Source: Tolypeutes matacus (Eukaryota > Chordata > Mammalia > Cingulata > Chlamyphoridae). From it: DNA of 64,000 bases. The translations under genes were made by a program, and so were the position numbers. Under the pieces are notes generated by a model, which saw only the letters and a program-made list of their open reading frames with translations, was not told where the DNA came from and did no database searches. The stretch is from NCBI GenBank assembly GCA_026826555.1, contig JAKSZT010053764.1, positions 39,710,523 through 39,774,522 on the forward strand, given 5' to 3'. Below are positions 11,450 to 24,300 of the stretch, one piece after another. Position 1 is the first letter of the stretch. Each line of letters opens with the position of its first letter.

Positions 11450-11870
11450 GCTTCATTTTCTTCTTCCAGCTCCAATCTGCTGTTGACCTCCTCTAAGGAA
11501 CTTTAAATTTCTGTAACTGTGGTCTGCAACTCTATATGGTTTCTTTTCATAATTCCCATCTCACTATTGATTTTCATATTCATCTGCCATTTCCCTGATT
11601 TCCTTTAGCTCTTTGTCCATATTTTCCTGTAGCTCTCTGAGCATATGTAGGATAGTTTTTCCTCCTCCTCCTCCTCCTCCTTCTTCCATCTGTCTGGAAT
11701 GTCTCAAGTATGGTCCTCCTCACTGATGGTTTTCAATACTTTAATCTTCTTTGCCTGGGCCATCATGTCCTATTTCTTTGTATGATTTGTAATCTTTTGT
11801 TGATACTTGGACATTTTGAAATTTTAATGTGTTATCACTGGAATTTAATCTCTGTGGAGTCTGTTCCTTA
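11450..11870 (-). mobile_element. HAL1-like LINE, antisense, 5' part
   Basis: It continues the element broken by the LTR (CTCCAATCTGCTGTTGACCT and a coiled-coil-like antisense ORF1 start). A (CCT)n tract lies at 11661-11685. Confidence 0.5.
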
Positions 11871-12790
11871 AGTTTATATACAGCTTATGTTATACTAGCT
11901 CATGTTGTACCACCTCATGTCGTACCAACTCATGTCATGTTGTACTAGCACGTAACTTGAATGCTAGGAACTAACAAAATGGAAAGAAAAAAAGCATTCT
12001 CCTAGTCCTTGCAGATTGACCTGGGCTTAGGCTGTCCTTCAGGGCTTATCCATACAATGTTTAGGGAAAAGCTGCTGGCCAAAATGTAGGGCCCTCCCTG
12101 TTCCTTTCTGCACATGTATCTTGCCTTGGGCATGCACGGTTGGCCCTAGGAATAACCTTGTTTACACAGTTACAAATGTTCCCCCTTCCCTATGAAAAAT
12201 TTCCCTTGAGGTCCCAGGCACTGCAGTCTAGTTTCTACAGCCAGCAATTCATTGCCCCAGGAAGCCACTTGATTGTTGTCCCACAGTGTTCTATAGGAGA
12301 CCTTGGTGAGCCACTTTCTACATGCAGGGCAAGTTCTGGGACAGTGAGTCCCTCAGGCCACCACCAGACAGATTGGGCCAGGCATGCATGCTCTCAGCAT
12401 GTGCATGAGGGCCACTCTACTCCCTCCTGAACCAAGACCAGAGATCCACACTGGGAGTGTGGGCTGGCTGTGTGCAGAGTCTATGAAGGGATGATGATAG
12501 TGCTCTGGAGGTGGGGTACAGCCATGCAGAAATGCTCATCTTCCCAAGTCTCCCATTCTTTGCCACCTACCCAGCTGAAAATCATCATGCAACTAGTTAG
12601 CTGGAACTTATGAGATACTGTTGCTAGCAGATTTGTCTTTGGGCCTTGTGTGAGGCCACAAATCTCCATAGACTGGCCACAAAATATGCTGCCTTACATT
12701 CTGCTTCAGGAAGCATTACAATTCCAGGAATTTGGGTTCTGATCAAGAAGGTTTCTTGCCTCTCTGAGCTTGAAGCCCAAGCCCTCTGAC
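11870..12790. other. No gene; probable old LINE 5' sequence
   Basis: The interval is moderately GC-rich with no recognisable protein. The open frames at 12140-12430 and 12481-12669 show no family features. Confidence 0.35.
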
Positions 12791-12794
12791 ATTT

Positions 12795-13460
12795 ACTTTT
12801 TAAAATAACTTCCTTGAGGTATAATTTGTATTATACCTTAAAATTCACCATTTTAAGGGTACAGTTAACTGATTTGTAGTAAGTTTACAGAGTTGTGAAA
12901 CCATCACCATTGTCCAATTTTAGAACATTTTCATCATTCCAAAATTCCTCTGTAACCACTTGTCACTCCCCATTCCTATACCCTGCTATCCTAAGTTATT
13001 TAACAGCTTTGAGATATAATTCCAATACCATAAAATTCAACCACTTAAAGTGTACAATTCATTTGCTTTTAGTATGTTCACTGAGTTATGCAACACCATC
13101 ACAATCAATTTTAGAGTATTTTATTACCCCCCCAAAAAACCCCACTCTCCTTAGCTGTCACTCCTCAGTCTCCCACTACTTCCCACTCCCCTTAGCTACC
13201 ACTCCTCAATCACTTTGCACCCTTACCCCCATCCTAGGCTATCCCTCTTCTTATCTCTCTAGATTTGCTTATTCTGGACATTTCATATAAATGTAATTAT
13301 ATAATATATGGTCCTTTTGTGACTGGCTTCTTTTACTTAGCGTAATGCTTTCTGGGTTCATCTCTTATAGCATGATTCAGTATTTCATTACTTTTTATTG
13401 CTGATCAATATCCCATTGTGTGGCTATACCACATTTATCCATTCATCAATTGATGGACAT
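12795..13460 (-). mobile_element. Two antisense old L1 3' ends in tandem
   Basis: Similar antisense 3'-end sequences occur at about 12800-13010 (AAAATTCACCATTTTAAGGG) and 13011-13460 (AAAATTCAACCACTTAAAG...). The second continues past the LTR insertion at 14089-14165. Confidence 0.65.
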
Positions 13461-14088
13461 TGTTGTAGTGTGCTAAGGCTGCCAATGCAAAAATACCAGA
13501 AATGTGTTGGGTTTTATTACGGTGATATATTGGGGTAAAAGTTTACAGTTCCAAAGCTGTAAAAATGGTCAAATCAAGGCCTCATCAGAGATGCTTTCTT
13601 ACCAAAGATTGGCTGCTGGACTCTGGAGTCCTGCCACATGGTGAGGCAAAATGGTCACTCTCCATCTGGGTCTCTTCCTTCTCCAGGCCACTTTCTCCTT
13701 GAGCTCAGCTGTGAGTGATCACGTATGTGGCATGGCTCATCTCTTCAGCTTTGGGCTGCTCTGTGGGTCTAGCCTTTCAGGGTTTCTCTTGGCCTCTCTC
13801 TCTGCATCTTGGAGCTTCTTTGTCTTTCTGCAACTGCAGGCAATCCTGGAGTCCTTTCTCACATGGCAGGGTAAAAAAGGCAGCTCTCTTTCTCTGTGTG
13901 TTTCTGCTTCCAGTTCTCAGTTTATATAAGACCCCAGCAAGAGAGTCCTAAATTGATCTAATCAAGCGATCTAATAAAAAGGTCCCTTAACTGAATCAAA
14001 TGCAATCAAAGGGTCCCCCACCCACAGCAATGGATTAGTTCAAAGAACATGATCTTTTCTGGGATTTACAAAACTTCAAACTGTCACA
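13461..14088 (-). mobile_element. MaLR-like solo LTR, second copy
   Basis: It runs from TGTTGTAGTGTGC to CTGTCACA with near TSD GACAT (13456-13460) / AACAT (14089-14093). It interrupts an L1 at GGACAT|TTTGGTT. It is not nested with a SINE, so its 628 bp give the undisturbed length. Confidence 0.75.
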
Positions 14089-14169
14089 AACATTTTGGTT
14101 CTTTCCAACTTTTGATATTGTGAATAGTGGAGCTATGAATATGTGCGCACAAGTTTTTGTGAGGGCATA

Positions 14170-14770
14170 TAAGAACTCTAACACATTCATATTCCCCCAC
14201 ATACCCAGATCCACCAATTTTAACTTTTTGCTACATTTGCCATATTCTGTCTCTGTCTACATGTCTATCCATTTTCTGAACAGTCTATCCATTTTCTGAA
14301 CACTTAAGTGTAGACTGTATACACCATGCTCCTTGAGCACTTGATAGTGCCATGTAAACTTCCTAAGAACAAGGATATTCACTTATGTAACCACCTTAAT
14401 TGCAATTAAAGTTCAAGTCAGGGAAGCGGCTGTGGCTCAATCGGTAGGGCTCCCGTTTACCATATGGGAGGCCCCGGGTTCGGTTCCGGGGCCTCCTGGT
14501 GGGGGCGGGCCCACCCGCACGGCGTGGTTGTCTGACCCGGCGAGCGCAAGCAGCAAGGGGGGGATAAATGAATAAATAAATAAAATCTTAAAAAAAATAA
14601 AAATAAAAATAAAAAATAAAGTTCAAGTCACTTAACATTGATTTAAAGTTTACAATCTATATTCCATTTTTTCTTATGTTCCAATGTCCCTTTGAGCCTT
14701 TTCCCTGCCCTTGCTAGATCCCCATGTAGGATCCCATGTAGGATCACGTATTGAATTTGTCATTGTCTCC
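14170..14770 (-). mobile_element. Old L1 3' end, antisense, carrying a SINE
   Basis: AACTTTTTGCTACATTTGCC and AAGGATATTCACTTATGTAA match similar tracts at 30990-31200. A 20-bp unit, GTCTATCCATTTTCTGAACA, is perfectly duplicated (14263-14282, 14283-14302). Confidence 0.6.
14421..14617 (+). mobile_element. DAS-type SINE (long class)
   Basis: Its structure is as in the copy at 6975, with the B box altered to GGTTCGGTTCC. The 13-bp TSD AAAGTTCAAGTCA is exact at 14408-14420 and 14618-14630. Confidence 0.93.
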
Positions 14771-15985
14771 TGGCAGAGAGAACAAACAACTATAAATAGA
14801 CCAAAATGCTAATAATTGTGTTCAGGTGGAATTAGTTTTCCCTGTTCTTTGTTTTACCAAATTGCCTCCAATTAGCTTAAATCTATTTTTATAATAAGCA
14901 GAAAAATTGATCTTAAGTTGTCCTTTCTACAAGCACAAGAATCTTGTTTGTTTTGTACACAGAGCTATCCCCACGGCCTAAAAGAGTGCCCGGTACAGAA
15001 AAAGGTGTTTAATAAATATTTGAGTTATAAGTAATCAGAAAAAGTATTAAAAAGAAAGTCTGGAATGCAGTGATGGACTTGATAAAAAGTAATTTTTCTT
15101 TATTTTTATCATATTAAGTAGAGGCTAGCATCATGTGAAGATTCAAAATATGCAACTTTTAGGGGTTATATTGTAGAGAAATTTTCAACATAAATGCTGT
15201 TTTCTATTAGCAGAACACAAAGGAATGTGCAGAAATGGGAAAATGGGAAAATCCTAATAATTAAGCATTTTATATCTTGCCTAATCTAAATTAGTTGCCA
15301 GGAAAAAAGAACCAATAATGAAGAATGACAGTGTTGTAAATATCTTGCAGTGTCTCTCAAGTTGTCTCTGTTTAAATTGTGATATATATGTGGAAGGGCC
15401 TCTCACACCTTAGATTTTTGTAGAACCTGGAAATTATGAGGCTTTGGTATGACTTCAGATATTCCAACACTCCTGTGCTGATATGATAGTTTGTTAGCTC
15501 CAAATTTTATATTGCTATATCTGCAGTAATCCCAGTGCTTGAATGTCCCTAAAGCAAAAAAGACTAGAACAGAACTGAAAAGTTATTAATCATAGTTTGT
15601 AATGGATGCTCTTTTCTTCCCTATGCACTTGCCAGTATATTATCTGGATTTTTTCCCCCAATTATTTTGGCTAGTATATTTTCTCGATTATTTTCAATTA
15701 TTTTGGCAATCATTTTATAAGAAAGATTGAAAGATTGGGTTTCATTCAGAATTCTTCAGCTATTCCTTCCAGTTTTGAACGAATCCTAGTCTTGGATTTA
15801 ATTTCACATTATATAGCCACATTTAGTAACACCAATTGTGAATAAATCTCTTTTGTCTCTGTTCAAGTATATCTCAAGAATAACTGGCACGGAAAGATGG
15901 AAATACCATTCTATAAATAAATTCTCTTCATGACAATCTACGTTTGATTGACTTGCCCAAACTTTCTTTGCTTTGACAGATTTCT
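14771..15985. other. AT-rich intergenic DNA; minus-strand open frame not recognised
   Basis: A short L2 3'-end-like stretch (about 14950-15030) is present. An 88-codon minus-strand frame (16070-15804) has fairly complex composition and is followed, after a stop, by more protein-like codons in another frame. I cannot name it. Confidence 0.4.
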
Positions 15986-15987
15986 CT

Positions 15988-16430
15988 AAAGACTTTAGAT
16001 CTTTTGGGACTGCACAGATTAAAGCAGTGTTAGTAGACCGAATCAGGTACTCCATTAAAGACATGTTCATGTCCTAACTCCCAGTGCTGTGGATGAGAAG
16101 TCATGTGAAAATAGGATCTTTAAAGAGGCTATTAGTTAAGGAGAGGCCAAACTGATCAGAATGGGCCTTAATCTAATATGACTGGAGTCTTTAAATACAA
16201 AGGCAATTTGGACAGTCAGATGGAGACAGCTGGGGAGAAAGACAGCCATGTGATGGAGGCAGAGATTGAGTTAGGGGTTGCTGGCAAGCTACCACCAGAA
16301 TACTAAAGACTTCAGAGAAAGAATGGCTTGATGATACCTTGAGTATTGGACTTTTAGCCTCAAACTGTGAAACAAATTCCTCCACTCAAGCGAACTTGTC
16401 CGTGGCACTGACAAGTAGCATTTCATGTCT
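15988..16430 (+). mobile_element. MLT1-type MaLR LTR, sense
   Basis: Sequence landmarks in MLT1 order are ATGTCCTAACTCCC, ATAGGATCTTTAAAGAGG, TAATCTAATATGACTGGAGT, CATGTGATGGAGGCAGAGAT, TTGGACTTTTAGCCTC and AACTGTGAAACAAATT. Confidence 0.75.
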
Positions 16431-17045
16431 TTAAAATGGAAACTTGATCACTTAATAGCATTTAAAGTCATGTTTAAAGGATAAAGAAATTTATAAGGTC
16501 TCATGCAAGCATCTTGGGTTCAATCTATTTTAGAATAAGTTCCACATTTTATCTCAGGGCTAACTCTCACAAGAGATTTAATATAAATCTTCAAGCATCT
16601 TGAAAGGCCTCTTTTCAAACAACCTGAAATGATTTTTCCCTTTATGCTAGGAACTCGTACAGAAGCTGAAGCCCAAATGCCTTACTTTGAAACAAGTAAT
16701 AACTTTATGAACTTAAGTCACTGGAATGGATTTTTGAAGAGATGGCCATATAAAATAAAGGTCCTTTTCCTCAAAGATGTTTAAAACTGGGATAAGCATT
16801 CATGAGTCTTAGTATGATGAAAATGAAGTAATTCCTATACCTAGATAATGTAATAAAGTGGTACTAAATAACCCAGACATCAGACAATCAAAACAATTGC
16901 CTTCATTGTGTAATTTTACAATTCACAACACTCTGATTCTAACACCACAAGCAGTGTAAAGTCATTGTCTTACAAGTGAGGAAACTGGGATTTAGCAAGT
17001 TCAGGATATTTGTGAGATACCCTGTCAATTGCGGAAGATTGGACA
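16431..17045. other. No gene seen; possible MIR trace
   Basis: TTACAAGTGAGGAAACTGGG near 16970 resembles antisense MIR. The rest is unassigned. Confidence 0.35.
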
Positions 17046-17049
17046 AAGT

Positions 17050-18990
17050 GGTAACCTCCACAAAATGAAGTAAAAAGGCACACAATCACAAGGACAAAGA
17101 GAATGGGTGGGAAAACCAGCAATAACATTTTTTAAGATGTGAGGCAACAGGATGGGAGTAATGACTCAGCACACCCAAAAAAGGTGGATCTTGAGCCTGC
17201 TGGGTGGAAGAGCAAGAAGCCAGCCACTTGTTATCATAGAACTGTCCAGAAGACTCAGAAACTGGTGGCATCAGGTGACTCCAGAGGGTGGTAACTAGTG
17301 TGAGGCTAAAAACAAGGGAGTCTGTTTAAGAAGTACCAGTTCTGAGATCTCCCCAATCTATATGGTTTGTGATTGCTCCTCTTCAACCCCTGTAGAAGAC
17401 TAAAAATGGTCAAAGAGAGAAACTCTAGCAAGGAAGGACTGGGGACCAGGTTGGGAAGGAGCACTGGAACAGATGAGGGGGAGAGTGCCTTATGAAAAAG
17501 GGAGATTAAGTGTCAATTTAATGGATATTGAGATTCTCCCTCCCCAACTTCCCATTCACCTTCCATTCCACATGGCTGGCGCTAGCTTATATACTCCCAA
17601 ACAGGTTTTGGGGGCAGGGTTGCACTGTTTTTGGGGAGCCTTTATATATGCAGTGTATGTGAATGGCATCTCCTGGAGTTGTGTAGTGCCCAGCTTACAT
17701 AGCCATACATGAAGTTCCTGAATCAGAAGCCTCTTCTCTGGGAAATCTGACCAGCCCAAGACAAAGACTTAAAGGTAATTATACCAAAGTTTCACCAACT
17801 GAATGGTCCAGCAAAGATCACCCAACATTTGACAAGCTCCTGCCCTGGGCACAGAGGCTCAGATACCCTCTTTGGAACCTCATGGTTCAATATATAGCCA
17901 AGAACTGCTATCCTGAAGGAAGCTACTAATGTGAAAGCCTGAAACAAACTCAGGAAACAAATTATGCATGGAGAAGAGGAAAATATCATTAGAGATATGA
18001 GAAAATAAGAAACATTCAGAGCACAAAAAAGATGTCCTAGAAATAAAGTGACAGCAAAAATGAAATTCATTATAAAGTTTAAAAGATTAAATTGAAGAAC
18101 TGTCTCAGTAAATAAAGTAAAAACATTTAAAACAGAAAATATTGCAAAATTAAAGGACCAGTTCAGGAAATTTGACATCTGAATCATAAGATTTCTAGAA
18201 GTTGAGGATAGAGGAAAAAGATGGTATGATATAACAAATTTAAGGAAATTCCCCAGAACTTAAAGATGTAAATTTTCAGATTCAAACAGTTCACTCAACT
18301 CCCAACAAAACAGATGAAGTAATGAAAATAGACTCACATTTCAACACATAATGAAATTTCAGTGCTTTAGGGACCTTATTAGTCAAAATTCAAAATAAAT
18401 AATAAACTGACCCCCTCAATTTTTAAATACTTTAAAATAACCACTGGATCAAGGAGTAATTTAAAATAGGAATGAAATAAATCAATGGAAATAGGAACAC
18501 ATTATAACCAAAGCCTATAGAAAGAAAATTTGTGGTCTCAAATGCCTTCATTATTAAATACAACTGATGAAAATTAAAGAAACCAATTACTCATCTCATG
18601 AAATTAGGGGAGGATTACCAAAAGAGTGTGAGAAGTCATTAATAAAGAAAAAACCCGAAATTAATGAACTGGAAAACAAATAGGAAGGATTAAAAAATAA
18701 AAGCTGACTTTTCGGAACTCAAACAGAAAATCTCCTTGCAACCTTCTTGCAAGCCTGATATTAAAAAAGAGAATAAAAATTGACAAGATCAGAAATTAGA
18801 AAGGAGAAATAATCATATGAGTGAGACTTAAAAGAAGCCTGAGTAGAAAACATTTGTGTGAATATTTTAGATTGACTTTTACTATAGTGAAAAAATATAA
18901 TCCTTTTTGAATTAAAAAATATGATAAAAACACTATGTTTAATAAACAAGATAAAAGCATATATATGCATGGAAAAAATGAATAGTTAAG
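17050..18990 (+). mobile_element. Old L1, sense (5' UTR-like, ORF1-like and ORF2-like decayed parts)
   Basis: It begins with 5' UTR-like sequence (GGGAAATCTGACCAGCCCAA at 17738) and passes through a decayed ORF1-like region (about 17900-18350). It reaches ORF2-like TTAATGAACTGGAAAACAAA at about 18660. All frames are broken. Confidence 0.55.
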
Positions 18991-19400
18991 TTCCACAGTG
19001 TTAACTAAGATTGTCTTTGAGCATGGGTTTACTGGTGATTTTTATATTCTTTTCGCTTATTTTCATGGCTAATCTTTTCCTGTTGAAACATATTGATTTT
19101 ATAACAAGAATAATGTAGTGGTTATTGAAATAAAATTGAGACCACAAAAAATTTAGGCCACTCAACAGTAAGGTTGTAACAATTAAGGGAAGACCAATTC
19201 AAATTTCCCAATTAACTTCCCAGTTTCCATACACGTTTGATTTTTGTAGCAACACTTGTTGCAAGGTTTCCTGTTATTCATATTGCTGGGAAGATGGTAA
19301 TACAGCAGACATGTTCATTTCTCCAATGAAATAAAGGCAATAGGGACAAATCTGGATATTCGTGTCTCAAAAAATTTACGAAAAAAATCTCACCTTATTA
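18991..19400. other. Intergenic, nothing recognised
   Basis: AT-rich sequence with no feature I can support. Confidence 0.4.
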
Positions 19401-20270
19401 AAAATCAAACATGAAGTAGAGAGAATAGTGTAATGAACTCATATCCATTCCATCACCATCTTCCACAATTATTAACCAAGGCTATTCCCTCTGCCCTTCT
19501 GCTCCCAGTCCCACTGGATAATTTTGAAGCCAACACCAGGCATTGTATTCTTTCACTTATTTCAGTATGGACCTCTTAAAATGAGAATAAATTTAAAAGA
19601 TCACTACACTACCATGATCATACCAGAACAAACAAACAAACAAAACTTAAATACTATCATCAAATATCTATTTATTTTCAAAGTTGTTCACTTATTTGAA
19701 TAAGGTTCTGAAGCTAAGGTTTTTTTTTTTTTAGTATTGTTTTGTCCTTTCTATTAATTTTCTAGCTCATGTCAGTCATTTCCCTTTTGACAGATGCTTG
19801 AGTCTCAGTATCTATGCCTTAGACAATTCATTAATAAAATGTAAGAAATGAATATATAATCATTTTTATTTTAAAAATCCACTTTTTGATATGTGCCAGG
19901 AAACCACTTTAACATTGTTTATAAAAATGACTTGAAAAGGTTTTTAAAAAGAAAAATGTTATGTTACATTATGTATGTTATTAAGGAGATAATTAAGTAT
20001 TAATATCTTTCTTGGATTCAGTGAACCAAACTCTGGTTTTTCTCCTGCTTCACTGTTTTTATGTTGAGTCTTTTACTTGGTCCTCTTCCTCTACCTGATC
20101 TCTAAATGTTGTAGTTTCTCAGGACTCAGTTCTGAGACAGCTTCCATTTGACACTGTCTTCCTTTGAGATCTTGATAATACCCACGGTTCTCAAGGACAT
20201 ATTTATTGATAGACTTGGCTAAAAAAATACTTCTGTGGCAAAAACAAAACCACAAAAAGCAAAATGAAAT
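19400..20270 (-). mobile_element. Old L1 3' UTR-like sequence, partial
   Basis: AGAGAATAGTGTAATGAACT with a following A/C-rich tract matches the antisense L1 3'-end style seen elsewhere in the window. Support fades after about 19740. Confidence 0.4.
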
Positions 20271-21125
20271 AACAAATGACATACTGGTGAAAAAAATGCA
20301 CCTTAAATCACAAAGAGTTAATATATAAAGAGCTTTTTAAAGTAGAAAAAAAAATGACCAATAATCCTATAGAAAAATGATCTAAAGATAGGAAAAGATC
20401 ACAGAAAAAGATCTGTAAATAATGCTTAAATAGATTTGAGATTCTCTACCTATTACCTATTCTTTAATAATAAAAGAATGCAAGTGAACACTACACTTAA
20501 ATTTCACTTTTATTACTCACCAGTTTGGTAAAATTTCCAAAATTTTAACCACATACTGTATTGGTTATAGGAAAAAGGGCACTCTTATACATTGCTGCTG
20601 GAAATTATAAAAGGGACAAATTCAATCGAAAGGAATTTGGCAATAGCCAATTTAGGTATTCATGTATACTTAGACCTCAATTCTACTTGTAGGAAGCTAA
20701 CCCAAGATACACTGGTAAAACTATGAAAAAGCATAAGCACAAAGCTACTCATGGAATCACTATTTCTAATAGTAAAAGCCTGGAAACAACTTTAAATATG
20801 CATCAATAGAAATCTGGTTGAATAAATTATGGTACATTCATTCTATAAAATAGGGTGCCATCTTTTTAGAGATACAACCCATGACACAGTTGTACCCAAA
20901 AAAGCTCATAATATAAAAAATTTTGCACATGTGTTAATACTTTAACATAAAACTATAAAAATGTTAAATGAAACATAAAATATATAAGTTCAGTTATATA
21001 AATGCTGTTATTTAAACAAAATAGTAAGACTAGTTAATAGTGGCAATTAGTAGTAATTAATAGTAACACAACTAAAATGTGAGAAATGTAACAATATTTT
21101 TGTTAAATATAAGCATTATACAGCA
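20270..21125 (+). mobile_element. Old L1 ORF2 C-terminus and 3' UTR, sense
   Basis: ATTGCTGCTGGAAATTATAA, AGCCTGGAAACAACTTTAAA and TTATGGTACATTCATTCTAT follow the order of the ORF2 end. It is heavily decayed. Confidence 0.6.
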
Positions 21126-21149
21126 ATTTGAACTTTTTGTTTTTTTACT

Positions 21150-21444
21150 CTTTTGGATTATTGTGAATTCTTAAGATACATAAATATAAGCCTTACCCCC
21201 TTTCCCCCAAATGGGGGTGGAAGTCTAGGTTCTCCATTTAGCCTCCTCTCACCCCTGGGGATGGGAATTCAGGCCTCTGCTGCTTACCCTGCCTTGGAGG
21301 GGCATGGGTGCTTCATTATTGGTCCCCACGTGGCCTCCACTGATGATGTGGGTGGAGGTGGGGTGTGAGGGGTGGGAGTGGGCTCTCTCCAGCTGTGTCT
21401 GGTCAAAGTCCTGACTTTCCACTAGACCTCCTCTGACAGCATCC

Positions 21445-21486
<42 letters not shown>

Positions 21487-21559
21487 GGTGGGAGTGGGCT
21501 CTCTCTAGCTGTGTCTGGTCAAAGTCCTGACTTTCCACTAGACCTTCTCTGACAGCATC

Positions 21560-21592
<33 letters not shown>

Positions 21593-21850
21593 CAGGGGAG
21601 GAAGTCCAGGCTGTTGCCATGGTCTCCACTCACACTGTGGGGATAGGGGCCTCAAAATTACCCTACGGCGGTGGAAGTCCTGACTCTTCACTCTGCCTTC
21701 TCTGGCACCCCTGTGGTGGAGGGTTTGGGGCACCTCATTACAGCCTGGCAAGGGAAGAAGTCCAGGTTCCCCACTTGTCCTTTGTTGGCAACTGTGGGGC
21801 TTCAGACTTTTCTGTGGTGTTTGGCTACAGTAAATGTGAGCCTTTTTAAA
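21150..21850. repeat. Degenerate tandem repeat with two GT microsatellites
   Basis: About six loosely similar units of 80-110 bp carry GAAGTC(C/T)AGG...TCC and CTC(T)GACA...CC(C)CTG blocks. Two adjacent units (about 21363-21482 and 21481-21591) are nearly identical and each ends in a (GT)n run (21447-21482, 21562-21591). Possibly derived from an old L1/HAL1 5' UTR, which is inference. Confidence 0.65.
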
Positions 21851-23075
21851 AGAACATAAATATACTATGACTAACTAACCACTTACTGCCTATACTTAAT
21901 AAAAAATAACAATGCCAGGTTTCTTTCTGTCTCAAGATACAATAGGATTTTTTACTCTTCTGTTTCCTTTTCTTTTGCGTAGTGGTAAAACCGAATATAG
22001 TCAAAAGTAAAATCCACTTTGACTTGCAGCTCTACTTCTTATCAAGCCCACTCAAAACTGGTTCTTGGTGTCAGCACAGTGTGATGTCATCAAGCTAAGT
22101 ATCCTCTTAACACAAGTGTTGGAATAATTAAGACTTTACTTGTTAGCAAAACCAAGATTTAGCCATGTAGGAGTTAGCTTCCAGTTCTCCCAAAATGCCC
22201 ATCTACTCTGTATTTACAGGCTTGTTTTGGCAGACCAAGTGTCAATTAATGCATCCCTTAATTCATCATATAGTCTGTCTAAAATGCTCATTTTTAAATA
22301 CTGTGAAGCACCATAAACCACTCTTTTTTGGAGAAAATTGTTAAGGCACAGAGAAAATTATTTAAGGAACATGTGAAAATTAATTTGGATTTCAGATAAA
22401 TTAGTTTTAGTAAAGAAATTGCAAAAATCCAGTTTCCCTTCTTGCCCCATTCTGGTGACTTTTTTTTTTTTTAGTTCTGAAGCTTTTTATTTCCAAAAAA
22501 TGAGACTCTTTTTGTACTGTATCAGTTTTTGCCACTATATATATATATAAATTTATATATTTATATATATAAAACTATGAACAACTCACATGCAATTAAT
22601 TCATCATTTTCTATCTCTTTGGCCTCTACAAAGATGATCAAACTGTTTGGGAATCAACATACAGAATTGTCTTACTGTAATTCTTTTCTACATTCTCATC
22701 CTCAATGTATTTCCTAATTCTAGAGGGACTGTTTTCTTGTCCTACACTCTGAAAATGTGATTATATGGCAGGCCAGTATTGTAACAGCTTTTCTATGACT
22801 AGGATCAATGACAGCTATCTTGTAGGCACATATCTAAGGAGGTTATCACCTTCCATTTCTACAAAATAAAAAATCTCAAGTGCTTTTGCATGTTTTAAGG
22901 AAACTGAAAAGTGTAGAAGGAATGGGAGGTGAGGCGATATAATCTGTCTGAAAAGTTTTGCTGGAAAGGAACAGAAAAATGAGAATATCAGTGGGAGGAA
23001 ATGGGGAATGAAGGGGACTAGGTAAAGTTGGAAGATATTAAAGGGGTGATTTCTTTAAAATGCAAGAGGGCATAG
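21851..23075. other. Intergenic, AT-rich, with (TA)n tract
   Basis: A TA/TTTA-rich microsatellite lies at 22536-22572. I see no gene. Confidence 0.45.
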
Positions 23076-23229
23076 TAGTCAGTCATTCAACAAATACTTA
23101 GACAATACCTACTGTATGCCAACCACTGCCCTAATAGGTGTTGGGGATACAGCTTTGAGCAAAACAAAGGCCCTACCCTCAGGAAACATTATTTTGTATG
23201 TGAGAAAAATGCATTCTTTATTTTCAAAC

Positions 23230-23930
23230 AAATCAACTTTGAGGTCTGATTTATAGACAAAATGAGATATTGTAAATATATATTTCAGGGAATTTTTACA
23301 AATGTATTCACACATATAACCACTACTGCAATCAAGATACGGAATATTTCTATCACTTCAAATCACCTAGCCATATCCCAGTCCATCCTTCCTGGACCCT
23401 TAGGCAACCACTGATCTGTTTGGTCACGATAGTGTTTGCTAGAGTTTCATATAAATTGAATTGTACTCTTTGTATCTGGTTTCTTTAGCTTAACATGATT
23501 TTGAGATTCATCCATGTTTACGTGTAGTTCATCCCTTTTAAAAACTGATAAGTAGTATTCATTATATTGTATGGATATGCCACAAATTTATCCATTCACC
23601 AGTTGGACATTTGGTTTGGTTCCAGTTTTTAAAATTTTGAATAAAGTTGCTATGAACACTAATGTACAAGTTTTTGTGTAGATAGGTCTTCATTCTCGGA
23701 TTATATGAGAGGTTTATGATTAACTTTGGGAGAGTTTGTCTTTTCTTATAAAGTGGTTGCACCATTATGCATTCCCATCAGCAACGTATGAACCATCCAG
23801 TTGCTCTATGTCCTCGCCAACATTTGGTATTGTCTGTTAAATTTTGGCCATGCTAGTGGGTATGTAGTGGTAAAGAAGTATTTCTTACCCGTGTGGCTGT
23901 ATTTACATAGCCCCATTTAAAAACTGATCG
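23230..23930 (-). mobile_element. Old L1 3' end, antisense
   Basis: TGGATATGCCACAAATTTATCCATTC then TTGAATAAAGTTGCTATGAA and the antisense CATTCCCATCAGCAA block follow the L1 3' region. The 23080-23190 stretch before it is an L2-like fragment. Confidence 0.7.
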
Positions 23931-24300
23931 CTATTAATAAATTTTAAGGAAAACCTGTAACATTTAAGAATGAAAGAAAATGGCTGGCTTTATTTAGCTG
24001 ATAACTTGTTTCTAATTTTCCCGCACGAAACCCCTAGGTGCAGTCACCAAACACAAATCCGGCGTGAGGCAGCACCAGCTCAATCGGTCTCTTGGAGCTG
24101 AGCAGTTCGTTCACTTCTGCAACTCCTAGGGTCTACAAATCACTCGCGTTACCTCCTTCCGCCTTCGCGTCACCCTTCTAAGAATTTCCCAGGGCACCGC
24201 GCAGGGCTGGGAAAACTCAGCGGCCTCAGGCTCCGCCCCCTACAGGGACGTGCCCTCTACCCAGCACGGGACGTGAGTGGAGAAGGAAGGTAGCTTTCGT

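Noticed and set aside
21422..21751. A minus-strand ORF of 109 codons with His-Thr repeats
   Set aside because: It is the translation of the (GT)n microsatellites and their duplicated flanks.
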